From NCBI GenBank assembly GCA_033782935.1, contig JAWQEG010000500.1, positions 124,001 through 188,000 of the forward strand: DNA of 64,000 nt, given 5' to 3'. The position numbers and the translations under genes are program-made. This stretch comes from Petrolisthes cinctipes (lineage: Eukaryota > Arthropoda > Malacostraca > Decapoda > Porcellanidae). This document shows, piece by piece, positions 22,090-32,699 of this stretch (the first letter of the stretch is position 1; each line of letters starts with the position of its first letter). The notes beneath the pieces were generated by a model. It made no database searches, was not told where the DNA came from, and was given only the letters and a program-made list of their open reading frames with translations.

Positions 22090-23140
22090 GACCGGCTGTC
22101 ATTTCTTTGTTTTGGGATTCATCAGAGATGTTGATAATTTAAAAGCAAAGCTGCTATTGAACAAAGTGATGTGGATATGCTCAAACTTAAAATGGAAGCA
22201 ATTAGATGAGACTGTTTGCTTTGACGAATCACTATTGGTTCACATTACCATTGTCTGTTAATTAGATAAAAGTGGAAAATTACACTCTAAAAATAACAAT
22301 GCTTACCAATCGTACAGTCGTGGTCAATAACTCATAATTCGTCTCTGCCACCTCTGTATGTGCCAGCTCGTGTAACTCGTGGTGCGTTGACTCCCATAGG
22401 TTTGCTTACATATTGCAGCACTGTAGGACTTGTCAGTACAGTGGATGGTTTGTCCCTTGGTGTGTGTCATTATGGAATGGCTTTGGTTAATCTGTCTTTG
22501 ATGGTGTGGGACTGGCTGGCTTCAAGAGTAGGGCTAATATGTTTTTATTGAGCTAACTACTCCTCTTTCTTTCTCTACGCTATCTTCTTTTCTTTAGGGT
22601 GGATTTATGGGACTGTGTTCCTCGGATTGATAGAATGTTTGCATTCTCTCCCAGATTTGTGTATCTTTTCTTATTAGTCTTTCCCCTTTAGTCTTAAGCT
22701 AATCGTTTATGAAGTTTATTTCATTCAAATCACAATACAGCAAGTTTAAGTACCCAATAGTATAGTGCATCCAAATTGTAACCCTAATTTATATTATTTT
22801 TCAGGATAAACATCTTGATTTGAGGATGATAGAAGACTATCCAAGGCTTGAAAGACCCTGTAGGACGAGGGAGATGAAGATGGAGAGGTGGGACAGCAAG
22901 AACGAAGGAAATAGAAGGAAAGGAAGGACAGGGAAATGATGATAGAGAGGTGGGACAACAAGCACCAAGGCAATAGAAGAGAAGGATGATGAGAATTGAA
23001 AGGGTGGACACAACACTGAATGCCTCTCAACTATATACACATGTAATCCAGTATCCAGTCAATGTTATTCAAGAACCTCTTCATATCAATATACTTTCCA
23101 CTTCTCTGTAGGTATGTATTGGTACTCTCTGGGTGTTGTG
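22090..23140. other. No gene recognised
   Basis: Unique-looking AT-rich sequence. Contains an imperfect purine-rich duplication at about 22862-22990 around GAGAGGTGGGACA. No supported ORF. Confidence 0.45.
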
Positions 23141-23142
23141 TA

Positions 23143-23508
23143 CAGTAAACCCTTGATATAAGATGAATGAATTTAACACACACATTCTTTTAACACCGGC
23201 TCAGTAAATCACCTTTTATATTATACAGTTGACCCTTGATATAAGATGAATGAATTTAAAACATAATAATATCCTCATAACACAGGCTCAGTAAATAACT
23301 TAGTTTGTATGGTAATAAATAGGAGAAGCTTGGAAAAACCAATACACACTCCTTTTAACACAGGTTCAGTAAATCACTTAGTTAATATGTATGGTAATGA
23401 ACAATAAAAATCTGGGCAAACATTTGGTGGTCTTCAATGAGGGACAGTGTGTAAAATGAAGGGATGGTGGATACAAATATTTATTCATTATATATCCAGG
23501 GTCTACTG
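23143..23508. mobile_element. Pogo/Tigger-type MITE
   Basis: Ends CAGTAAACCCTTGATATA and (reverse-complemented right end) CAGTAGACCCTGGATATA, flanked by TA (23141-23142, 23509-23510). A second partial left end starts at about 23228, so the copy carries an internal duplication. No transposase. Confidence 0.65.
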
Positions 23509-23519
23509 TATATTATTAT

Positions 23520-24050
23520 GCTTATATTTAATGGTTTATGCCAATTTTAAAACCTTCCTTCCTACCTCCCATTTTTATACACCCCTTAGTCTTTAGCTCT
23601 TTCTCCATTCCTTGAGTAAGAAACAGTATATATACATATTTTTTTCTCCACACTTGTTATTCCACAGAGTCAGTCCCTCGTCATTAGTCGTTTCTTCGTC
23701 CCCCTCTAAGAATGAGGCACTGTAGTTTTTACAGGCAGGTTTAGACAGCCTTGTAGTAATTGTAATAGACCAGTTTTACTTTTAGTTGTGTAATAGTATT
23801 TGTGATGGGAATACTTTCAAGCCCCCAGCTCAGCCCCAAAAGCATCTCATTCACAATAGACATATACAGTTGGCCGCAGGATTCTTACACAGGTTATATG
23901 GAAAGAGAAGTCATTGATTTTTCTGGATGTACTGCGATGAATAATCTACCAAGTTACTCTATGATTACAACACAACAAACCTAATAGTAATGTTGTATTG
24001 CAGTTATGTAGTCTTACCATTCCACTTTCTCTATCCATCTTCTCCCACTT
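23520..24050. other. No gene recognised
   Basis: AT-rich non-coding sequence between the pogo-type MITE and the LINE fragment. Confidence 0.4.
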
Positions 24051-24545
24051 CTATGTAGGGTCGATGTTTCTGACAGCTCTCTTCCATCTAGTCCTGTCAT
24101 ACACATCATCCTCTGACAGCAGTCTCTTTCTCAAATCCTCCCTCACAGTGTTCATCCACCTCCTCTTGGGCCTTCCTCTCCTTCTCCTCCCGTGTACCTC
24201 CATTTCCATTACTCTTCTTCCTGCATATGTCTCGTCTCTTCTCATCACATAGCTTTACCACTGTAGCCTTCTTTCCTGTACTTTCTTTGATATCTCCACT
24301 ACCTTCGTAGTTCCTCGTATTCTTTCATGTCTTATCTTATCCATCTTTGTTACTCCACACATCCATCTGAGCATCATCATCTCTGTTACATCCAACTTTT
24401 TCTCCTGTGATTTCTTCACTGGCCATGTTTCAGCTCCATATATCATTGCTGGCCTTTCTACCATCTTATACACTCTTTCCTTAACCTTTGCACTGATTCT
24501 GTGATCACACAGGACTCCTGACATCTTTTTCCAGTTAATCCACCC
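24051..24545 (-). pseudogene. RTE-like LINE, RT C-terminal fragment
   Basis: The minus frame encodes the end of a non-LTR reverse transcriptase. From its start come SGVLCDHRIS, YGAETWPV and MMLRWMCGV. After one in-frame stop near 24250 come VMRRDETYAGRRVMEMEV and GRRRRGRPKRRW, the typical basic tail. It is 5'-truncated at about 24545, as usual for LINE insertions. The catalytic YADD region is absent. Confidence 0.8.
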
Positions 24546-24699
24546 TGACTGTTATTTTTGCAGTAGTCTTGCCATTCTATATGTTGTAAACCCTAGAGAA
24601 CAACAGTGTGTGTAAGAATTCTCATGGCCAGTAGTACTGTATATTCCTTCTCACAAATCTTTTCTAATTTTTTTCTTTTACCATCCAAATTAATTAGCT

Positions 24700-24905
24700 T
24701 GCATTTTGTATCATCCATAAATTAATTAGGTTGTATTTTGTACTATTCATAAATTAATTAGGTTGTATTTTGTTACAGAGTTGTAGAGTAACTGGAGTTG
24801 TTGAAATTCCTCAAGCTGTCTGACCGAGCAGCCCTGAGTAACTGGAATTGTACAAGAGACTTAACAACCTTCATTGTTTGTTATTCATCCTTCCATCAAC
24901 AACAA
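24700..24905 (+). repeat. Inverted duplication, left copy
   Basis: Shares AGGTTGTATTTTGTTACAGA, AAGAGACTTAA and TCATCCTTCCATCAACAACA with the reverse complement of 26720-26850, about 2 kb away. The left copy also has an internal doubling of a ~40-bp unit around CATAAATTAATTAGG. Confidence 0.65.
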
Positions 24906-25120
24906 CAACACATCACTATAGGTTACTGTGAGTATTTGTATAGTTACATTGAACTATATTCAAGAACATTCATGGTGCATACGATGGCTCCATAGAAAAA
25001 TAGCAGAGCCGTCAGACCGATATCACGCCATCGTTGACTCCACGGATGTTGTTGCATACAACCAGTTGTTTATCTGTGTGTGTGTGTGTTTAGTACAGTC
25101 ATCCAAGAGTTTATATACAC

Positions 25121-25287
25121 TAGTACAGTGTTAGTGGTAAATCTGGAGTAACTGATTCCTCCAAACTATGCCAAGTAACAGCATCAACAGAACACCAGTC
25201 TTTTTGTTAATGTGTTCCTATTGTTTCCTGACATACTTTGGAGGAATCAATCAAGGTAATCCATTGTGCCAAATGTATACCCCTTAA
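25121..25287. mobile_element. TTAA palindromic MITE, copy
   Basis: A copy of the family best seen at 51231-51391. It has the inverted pair GATTCCTCCAAACTATGCCA and ACATACTTTGGAGGAATCA. The right end is CCCCTTAA. The left end lacks TTAAGGGG. Confidence 0.6.
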
Positions 25288-25304
25288 GTATTTGTTGTTG
25301 TTCA

Positions 25305-25476
25305 TTTTAAAAGGTTCATAAACTTTTGTTACATGTGAGTGCCTTGATTCCTCCAAAATATGTCAGGAAACAACTGGACCATATGAACATAAATACTGGT
25401 GTCCTTTTATTGCTTGGAATAGTTTGGAGGAATCATTTGCTCCAGATTTACCACCAACACTGTACTGTCCCCTTAA
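25305..25476. mobile_element. TTAA palindromic MITE, copy
   Basis: Opposite-orientation copy with TTGATTCCTCCAAAATATGT and AATAGTTTGGAGGAATCA. Right end GTCCCCTTAA. Confidence 0.6.
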
Positions 25477-25706
25477 GGACCCTGTGATAGTGTATGAAAA
25501 TTTACAGGCTTATGATTCCTCCTAACCATGCCATGAAACAAGCTCCCTCCATGTAGGTATGTGTGTTTTGTGGCAATTATTTGCTCCAGATTTACCAACA
25601 TTGTACTGTCCTTTTAATGTAGACTTGACACACAATACTCTTACCACCAGGCTTGTGTTCATTTGTATCTGACTGTACAAATTACTTTCTATATGGCTCA
25701 CTTAGT

Positions 25707-25873
25707 TTAAGGGGAAATATTTTTGTTGGTGAATTGGAAGATCTGTGATTCCTCCAAATAGTGCCACCACACAGATCCCTTAATTATTAGTACCATTTAG
25801 TGCATCTGTTTTCTGGTAGAGTTAGGAGGTATCAGTAGCCTTCCAATTTACCAACAATATAATCTCCCCTTAA
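25707..25873. mobile_element. TTAA palindromic MITE, complete
   Basis: TTAAGGGG at the left and CCCCTTAA at the right, 167 bp. Belongs to a sub-type with TTGGTGAATTGGAAG inside the ends. Confidence 0.7.
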
Positions 25874-25984
25874 GATCAACCTAATTGCCCTGTATACTTT
25901 ATATAATATATAAAGTTTGTATGTGACTTAGATTTAGAAATATATTGATACTCAACACAAAAGATTTAACACTAATTAATCTGT

Positions 25985-26092
25985 CTGCTTTGCAGGTGTG
26001 TAGTGAGAAGAGAAGAGAACACGAGAAGAGAAGAGAAGAGAAGAGAACACGAGAAGAGAAGAGAAGAGAACACGAGAAGAGAAGAGAACACT
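25985..26092. repeat. Purine minisatellite (GAGAA/GAACAC)
   Basis: Repeats of GAGAAGAGAAGAGAACAC on the plus strand. Confidence 0.85.
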
Positions 26093-26204
26093 AATTTACA
26101 ATAGTGTAATAAGAGGAAAAAATAAATAATTAATTTATTAATGGTTATGCTTTATTAGACCACCTATATCATTAACATATCACCCCACCTGGTGAATATG
26201 TGGA

Positions 26205-26367
26205 TTAATTTATACCTGTAAGTGTGTAGGGTTCAAGTATAAATTATTGATGTTATTATAATACTGTGTATGTGTGTGAGAGAGACGTATCACACACAGA
26301 CAGACAATTATTATAATAACATCAGTGATAATTTTATACCTGTAAGGGTGTAGGATTCAAATATAAC
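26205..26367. repeat. Hairpin repeat centred on TG/CA
   Basis: Inverted arms AAATTATTGATGTTATTATA and its complement AATAACATCAGTGATAATTT surround TGTGTG...CACACA. The motif GTGTAGGGTTCAA lies at the edges. Further copies at about 27095-27240 and 27240-27363, and looser ones at about 26600-26700 and 27970-28130. Confidence 0.6.
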
Positions 26368-26595
26368 TTAAGAGGATAGTACAGTGTTGGTGGAGCAATT
26401 GATTCCTCCAAACTATTCCAAGCAACAACAGGACACCATTGTCAATCTGGTCCTGTTGTTGTTGTTCCTCAGACTGTCTGACCGAGCAATCCCGAGTCTG
26501 ATTGACCGAACCCCCAAATGGTCCTTTTGTTTTCTGGCATACTTTGAAGGAATCAAGGCACTCTAATGTACCAAAAGTGTATTATCCCCTTAGTG
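26368..26595. mobile_element. TTAA palindromic MITE with insertion
   Basis: Starts TTAAGAGG, ends TATCCCCTTA. The loop is enlarged by ~60 bp containing CTGTCTGACCGAGCA, also found at about 24818. Confidence 0.6.
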
Positions 26596-26719
26596 TTATT
26601 ATAATACTGTGTGTGTGACAAATCACACACACAGAGGTATTATAACAACAGTAACATATTGTGTGTGTGTGTGAAGAGAAACATCACACACACAGTAACT
26701 CCATAAAACACTCACAGAA

Positions 26720-26850
26720 ACTAGCGATGCTTGTACTGTTGTTGATGGAAGGATGAATACAGTGAACAATGAAGGGTATTAAGTCTCTTGGACAACTGCA
26801 CTTCACAACAACTCTGTAACAAAATACAACCCAATTAGGATAATTTATGG
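26720..26850 (-). repeat. Inverted duplication, right copy
   Basis: Reverse complement of part of 24700-24905 (see that entry). Confidence 0.6.
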
Positions 26851-27094
26851 ATGGCACAAAACACATATGAATTATTACTTTACAATTACTGTACTGCAAG
26901 AGAAGTGAAAAAATGGAAGGAATGAGAGGAGGGATGGGAGGGGAGGATTCTGCCCTAGCCACACCATTGAAATTACCAGCCAGCCTGGAGTTATACTTAT
27001 CAGACAATAACTCCACAATATACAACAATAACAACACCTCTATATTATTAATTAACATAATTATCATCTCACCAGGTGAATATGTTGATTAATT

Positions 27095-27363
27095 TATACT
27101 TGTAAGGGTGTAGGGTTCAAGTAAAAATTATTGATGTTATAATACTGTCTGTGTGTGTGTGTGAGAGAGACAGACATATCACACACACACACACACAAAG
27201 ACAAGTATTATAATAACATCAGTGATAATTTTATACCTGAAAGTGTGTAGGGTTCAAATAAAAATTATTAATGTTATTATAATATTGTGTGTATGTGACA
27301 GAGACAGACAAGTATTATAACAACATCAGTGATAATTTTATACCTGTAAGGGTTCAAATATAA
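27095..27363. repeat. Two further TG/CA hairpin repeats
   Basis: Copies of the 26205 family, back to back, sharing the GTAGGGTTCAA edge and TTATAATAACATCAGTG arm. Confidence 0.55.
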
Positions 27364-27753
27364 CTTAAGGGGATAGTACAGTGTTGGTGGAGCAATTGAT
27401 TCCTCCAAACTATTCCAAGCAACAACAGGACATGATTGTCAAAATGTTCATGTTGTTTTCTGGCAAACTTTGGAGGAATCAAGGCACTCCAATATAAATC
27501 TGGAGCAACTGATTCCTCCAAACTATTCCAGGCAACAGAACACTATTATATTTGCTCTTCTGGTCCTGTTTCCTGACATAATTTGGACGAATCATGGCAC
27601 TCCAATGTAACAAAAAAAAATTACCACCTTAAGGGGATAGTACAGTGTTGTTGGTGGAGCAACTGATTCCTCCAAAATGTTTCTGTTGTTTTCTGGCATA
27701 CTTTGGAGGAATCAAAGCACTCCAATGTACCAAAAGTGTATTATTCCCTTAGT
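27364..27753. mobile_element. Three TTAA MITEs in tandem
   Basis: Copies at about 27364-27488, 27489-27632 and 27629-27753. The first and third start TTAAGGGGATAGTACAGTG. The second and third share the TTAA at 27629-27632. Each retains the GATTCCTCCAAA / TTTGGAGGAATC pair or most of it. Confidence 0.65.
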
Positions 27754-27969
27754 GCCGATTCCACAGTGGTTTGTTTTGGTTTGTAAGCACCCTAACCAAA
27801 GAAACTGAACGGTGTAAATGACTCCACTATCAAACTATGGTAATAATGGAAATCCCTGACATATTTTGTGGATATGGAGACTGAGTTTGTTGTTGGATAT
27901 AATTACGACTGACAAGTGTGGTTGGGTGGGAAGCTAACAAACAAATACATCTGTGGAATAGACCCTTAG

Positions 27970-28153
27970 TGTTCTTATAATAGTGTGTGTGTGTGTGTGT
28001 GTGTGACAAATACAAACAGACACACACACACACACACACACAGAGGTATTATAACAATAACAACATACTGTGTGTGTGTGACAAATACACAAACACACAC
28101 AGAGGTTTTATAACAACAGTAACATATTGTGTGTGTGTGACAAATACACACAC

Positions 28154-28187
<34 letters not shown>

Positions 28188-28190
28188 CAA
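27970..28190. repeat. TG/CA and AT microsatellite cluster
   Basis: Alternating TG and CA runs separated by AGAGGTATTATAACAA-type spacers, followed by (AT)n at about 28155-28186. Confidence 0.8.
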
Positions 28191-28339
28191 AAAGATGAGG
28201 ACTAAAGGCTATGAGCCCGTTCATTGACCTCATCTGTATAGTATTTAGTGAGAGTGTCCAAAATCATGTCTAATTTCATTCGAGATGCCTAGACACATTG
28301 CGTTTGAAGGAACACAAGTCATAGTAAGGTGGAAAGATG

Positions 28340-28430
28340 GATGAAGGTATTATCTAGGAGGAGCTTGTTTTGTGGCATTGTCAGGAGGAATCAGAAGCCT
28401 CACATTTTCATACACGATCACAGGGTCCTT
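28340..28430. mobile_element. Half copy of MITE sub-type B
   Basis: GGAGCTTGTTTTGTGGCAT, AGGAGGAATCAGAAGCCTC and an end in CACAGGGTCC match the right half of copies at 53468 and 59820. Confidence 0.55.
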
Positions 28431-28598
28431 AAGGAGAGATTCTCTTGTTAATAAATTAGAAGGATACCAATTCCTCCTTAACTATACATACCAAAAAACA
28501 TATGCCCTCAATGATACTAAATAATAGGGAATCTGTTTCATGACATAGTTTGGAGGAATCACAGACTTTCCCTACTGTACAAAAAAATCTCCCCTTAA
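28429..28598. mobile_element. TTAA palindromic MITE, complete
   Basis: TTAAGGAGAGATTCTC at the left, TCTCCCCTTAA at the right, 170 bp. Confidence 0.65.
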
Positions 28599-28629
28599 TA
28601 TCATGCAATAATTTCTGTACTGTACAGTA

Positions 28630-29573
28630 CACCTCGGTCTCATATAGAACGTGTTCACATAGAACGATTCTCGTATAGAACGAGCGACCAAAATATTAGC
28701 TTAAAATTATTTTATAAAACGATTGCATCCATATAGAACGGGTGGCGAAAATAAGTGAAGCAAATCCGAGGAGTTCTTATACAAAACGAGCGAATTCATA
28801 ATGAACGTGCCAGGAAATGATATCACTGGCGTCTGTACAGTGTGGGTGAGTGTATTGCCACCACTTCTCCCGCTCTTTCCCCCTACCCAGTGTTGCCAGG
28901 AGCAAGGAAATTTCTCTGTTTTAGGGAATTTTGAAATACACACGGGGAAATTATATAAAGATTGTTCAAAAGTAAACAGGGAAAGTCTTACCAGAAGAAT
29001 TACCAAAAAGACCGTCAATGTTCAAGAGTAAACAGGGAATTATTGAGGCATAAAGGGACATTCTAAAGTTGAAGTTAGGGAAATTTTGTGTGTGACTCGC
29101 TCGTTAGTGATTACGAGTTAACCACCAGCTTCAACACTCAGTCATGCCAGGTCGTGCATTTACAAAACGGAAGGCCATATCCTTCGATATAAAGAAGTTA
29201 TTTCTCGCAAAGAGAAAGGAGAAGGAAGCACCAGCGTATGGTTAATAAAAGAAAACAAACGATGATCACACGCTATCTCCCCTCCCTACCACCTCCACCA
29301 CCACGGATGCCACCGACTCGTCTCACGGTCTCAGTCACATGAGTCGCCTGCGAAAACCTTAATACGAATAGTAAAATGCATTTTACATACATCCCTGTAG
29401 GATTAAGGCAAGAAAAACCTTGAAAAGTATTTTATGTTAATTTCAGGGACAATTTTGGTGACTGATCGACCAATTGTCGTTTACCCCATAGGTTACGTGT
29501 ATCACATAGAACGATTTCACATAAAACGACGTCTTCTATCGACCTATTGGACGTTCTATACGAGACCGAGGTG
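28630..29573 (+). mobile_element. Pogo/Tigger-type element, non-autonomous
   Basis: Ends CACCTCGGTCTCATATAGAA and (reverse complement of the right end) CACCTCGGTCTCGTATAGAA, flanked by TA (28628-28629, 29574-29575). Sub-terminal ATAGAACGA / AAAACGA repeats occur on both sides. At about 29144 a short frame MPGRAFTKRKAISFD resembles the start of a Tigger-type transposase before a stop, so this is probably an internal-deletion derivative. Confidence 0.7.
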
Positions 29574-29580
29574 TACTTCC

Positions 29581-29876
29581 ATGGAAGGTGCGGCCCCACT
29601 TGTAGCTCTTGTGGTAATGCAGACTTGGGCCCACAGAACTGGCTGTGGGATCAAAGACCTTCTCCCCAATCTCCCTGGCGGTCGGAGGCCCCCAGACTCC
29701 CTTGTCCAGTAAGCTCTGGTCCCATTTCCCTGGGATGTGCTTCGGTAGCCCAGGCATATAGAGCCAGCCCCTCCTTTATTTTAATTTGTTTTTTCATGCG
29801 ACCAGAGTGTACCAGGGGTCTGTTGGGCAGGAGGCCATTCTGCCCCAGGAGAACATCAACAACAACAACTCTACCT
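29581..29876. mobile_element. SINE-like or LINE-tail repeat, copy 1
   Basis: Shares about 165 bp (from CCAGTAAGCTCTG to the CATCAACAACAACAA tail) with 62472-62641. The simple (CAA)n tail suggests a retrotransposed SINE or the 3' end of a LINE. No tRNA-type promoter boxes were recognised. Confidence 0.5.
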
Positions 29877-30029
29877 AACTCAATAATACTGTTGTGTTTA
29901 CACCTAATGTCTGGTCTTTGCTTGTAATGAACCCTCTCTAACACTGAGGAATAACAATTTTTCTATTATCTCCATCATTTATCAAAATTCATGAAATATT
30001 CTATGCAGTGTGTATTAACAGGTCTAAGC

Positions 30030-30605
30030 TAAGTTCCCAGGATACAGTTTTGTTGAGTGAAGATGAGTGGGAGTCGTAGGTTTTGGTGAATATGTTTGGA
30101 AATGTATGCGAGAAATGGAACCTGAAGGCAACTGTGGTGAAGAGTAAAGTTATGGTGTTTGAAAGGCGTGGTGAGGTGAGGTTGAATGGTCAGGTTATGG
30201 ACAATGTCAGCTCATCTAAATATTTGGTCAGTGTGATGAGTAAAGATGGGAGTTTAGAGGATGAGGTGTGGGAACAGGGTAATGAGGTAATGAATAATAA
30301 CCTCCATGGATTCTGTGATTATAATTTGGTATGATCTAATAATCTATACTTTCCTCCATGAAGTTAGCTAATAATTGCTACGAGACCCTGTGATGTAGTC
30401 AGAAAATTGAAGATAAATGTGTCCTTCAAATATTGCCGAGAAACACCACCTATATATACATTAATAATAATAATAATAATAATAACAATAATAGAAATAG
30501 AACAATGAGTATGGAAGTGAAGAAGACTTTACATGATAGTGTGGTAATCCCGACACTGACGTACGAGAGCGAAGGGTGGATGATGACGGAGGGACAGTTA
30601 AGTTG
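30030..30605 (+). pseudogene. RTE-like LINE RT fragment, interrupted
   Basis: Part one (about 30040-30300) encodes DTVLLSEDEWES, a stop, then NMFGNVCEKWNL and KSKVMVFERRGEVRLNG. The Y/F-A-D-D catalytic position reads SQD, so the active site is lost. Part two (about 30490-30605) continues with MEVKKTLHDSVVIPTLTY and a degenerate GAETW position (ESEGW). A MITE half-copy (about 30380-30457) and an AAT microsatellite separate them. Confidence 0.7.
30380..30457. mobile_element. Half copy of MITE sub-type B
   Basis: GACCCTGTGATGTAGTCAG and CCTTCAAATATTGCCGAG match 53468-53540 and 59820-59880. Confidence 0.6.
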
Positions 30606-30758
30606 GTAATTCATTTTTGTTACTTTGGAGTGCCTTGATTCCTCGTAAGTATGCTAGGAAACAGGACCAGAAGAGCAAAAATAATGGTGTTCTGTTGCTT
30701 GGAATAGTTTGGAGGATTCAGTTGCTCCAGAATTACCAACACAAAACTTCCCCCTTAG
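30597..30758. mobile_element. TTAA palindromic MITE
   Basis: TTAAGTTGGTAATTC at the left, CTTCCCCCTTA at the right. Inner pair TTGATTCCTCGTAAGTATGC / GAATAGTTTGGAGGATTCA. Confidence 0.65.
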
Positions 30759-31218
30759 CAATTGAAAAGGATTGGCTGGGGCCGAAGGGGCGCCAAAACC
30801 CTTATAGTACTGCCCACATCACAGCAGGCAATACTTCTCTTACGGGGGAATATATGTCTATTGTATATACCGTCATTTCATGCCATTCAGCAAATTTTGT
30901 ATATTTACCCATGAACTACTATAATACTACTACCACCAAGACCTAGAGGAATTATTATCGGTATTAGTCAAGAGTTTGTCCATAATCACTCCCATTAATT
31001 CTTTTCTGTCAAATATATTTCTTAATATAGGTACAGTACATCATTTCCTTATTGGTTATTTCTGTCACAAATGCAATAAATACAACTACCCTTAACAAAG
31101 GAACGTCATATAATAATTTAGGGCTGGGCAGGAACAGGTACCAGAACCGGTTCTAGTGATTCTTGATGACTTACCTTAGAATGGGTTCTTACCTCCGAAC
31201 TAGTTCCAAGGAAATGAT

Positions 31219-31408
31219 TCCACCAATAGTAGTTGTTTGTTGCCATATATTTAATGTACTTGTTGTTCGTCCCAGTCAGCAAATTAAGGCTTTAAAACAG
31301 CATTGTCAGTTAATATTAGGTTCCACCAATAGTAGTTGTTGTGTTGCCTTATATTCAATGTACTTCTTGTTCGTCCCAGTCGGCAAATTAAGGCTTTAAA
31401 ACAGCATT
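31219..31408. repeat. Tandem duplication, ~103-bp period
   Basis: Two copies starting TTCCACCAATAGTAGTTG and containing TTGTTCGTCCCAGTC and GGCTTTAAAACAGCATT. Palindromic GAACCGGTTC-like blocks lie outside at about 31145 and 31455. Confidence 0.7.
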
Positions 31409-31483
31409 AGACAGCAATTATATAACATTGTCAGTTAATTAATATTAGATACCAGTTCTAGAACTGGTTCCAGCAGTTCCTTT

Positions 31484-31650
31484 GGTATTTATTGAAAGAA
31501 TTACCGTTTTGTAGCAGTGTTGCCAGATCCGGCTAGGTCCAAGTATTTTGCCCCGGTCATTTCCTGTACTTTACAACAGTTATTTCCTGGTAGTCTGCCC
31601 AGGTTAGGTCCCGGTAGTCTGATGCGGTCTAAGTTAGGTTAGGTGAGGTC
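31484..31650. mobile_element. Fold-back family, left arm only
   Basis: GGTATTTATTGAAAGAATTA to the GGTTAGG block. Truncated after GTGAGGTC. Confidence 0.65.
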
Positions 31651-31927
31651 TACATAATTCTATTTAATGTGTTGTAGTGTTTTTCAGACGAATCTGTAGT
31701 TCAAATATGGTGAAAATGAGGTGTTTTCGGAGGTTGGGGGAGGGAGGGGGTGACATTTCCCAAAACACTAATTTGTGACGGATGTGAACAATATATTCAT
31801 TAAAAACACACTATAAAACATTGCATTCTGTAAACCTCGTCGAAAACAAATTATGGACAAACGCTTGACTATTACCAAAATAGGAAACAGAGAGAGAGAG
31901 TGTGTTTGTTTACATACAGGTAGTCCA

Positions 31928-32157
31928 GTATTTATTGAAAGAATTGCTGTTTTATAGCAGTGTTGCCAGATCTGGCTAGGTCCCAGTATTTTGGGTAAAT
32001 ATTGAAAGAATTACCGTTATTGCATACAATTTTTCTACCTTCATTACCCACTTATTTAGACAATTCAAAGACTATTTTCTTCTATGGCATTTCCTCCACA
32101 AATGCCCCATTTCCAAAATAGGGCACATTCAAATGGGTGATTTTGAAATTAGCCTTA
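31928..32157. mobile_element. Fold-back family, rearranged copy
   Basis: A 60-bp left-arm piece is fused to an inverted centre (TTACCCACTTATTTAGAC, AAATGCCCCATTTCC). Confidence 0.6.
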
Positions 32158-32158
32158 G

Positions 32159-32688
32159 GGTATTTATTGAAAGAATTACCGTTTTGCAGCAGTGTTGCCA
32201 GATCCGGTTGGGTCCCAGTATTTTGCCCCAGTCATTTATTGTACTTTATCACGATTATTTCCCGGTAGTTTGCCCAGGTTAGGTTCCGGTAGTTTGCCCA
32301 GGTTAGGTCCCGGTAGTCTGATGCGGTCTAGGTTAGGTTAGGTCAGGTCAGGTAAGGTCAGGCTAATTTCAAAATGCCCCATTTGAATATGCCCTATCTT
32401 GGAAATGGGGCATTTGCGGAGAAAATGCCATAGAAGAAAATAGTCTTAGAATGGTCTAAATAAGTGGGTAATGAAGGTAGAAAAACCATACCCAATAACG
32501 GTAATTCATTCAATATTTACCGCCTGACCTTATCTAACCTAGACCACAGCAGACTACCGGGACCTATCCTGGGCAAACTACTGGGAAACAACCGTGGTAA
32601 AGTACAGGAAATGACCGGGCCAAAATACTGGGACCTAGCCGGATCTGGCAACACTGCTACAAAACGGTAATTCTTTCAATAAATACCG
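32159..32688. mobile_element. Fold-back family, complete copy
   Basis: 530 bp with imperfect inverted arms of about 170 bp (32159-32360 and 32520-32688). The outer ends are GGTATTTATTGAAAGAATTA and its complement. The arms carry GGTTAGGTTAGG, similar to arthropod telomere repeat units but in a short, diverged form. No ORF. Confidence 0.75.
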
Positions 32689-32699
32689 TTCTGTTTACC

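Noticed and set aside
32159..32688. Interstitial telomere
   Set aside because: GGTTAGG occurs only two or three times per arm, within a defined fold-back element shared by several loci.
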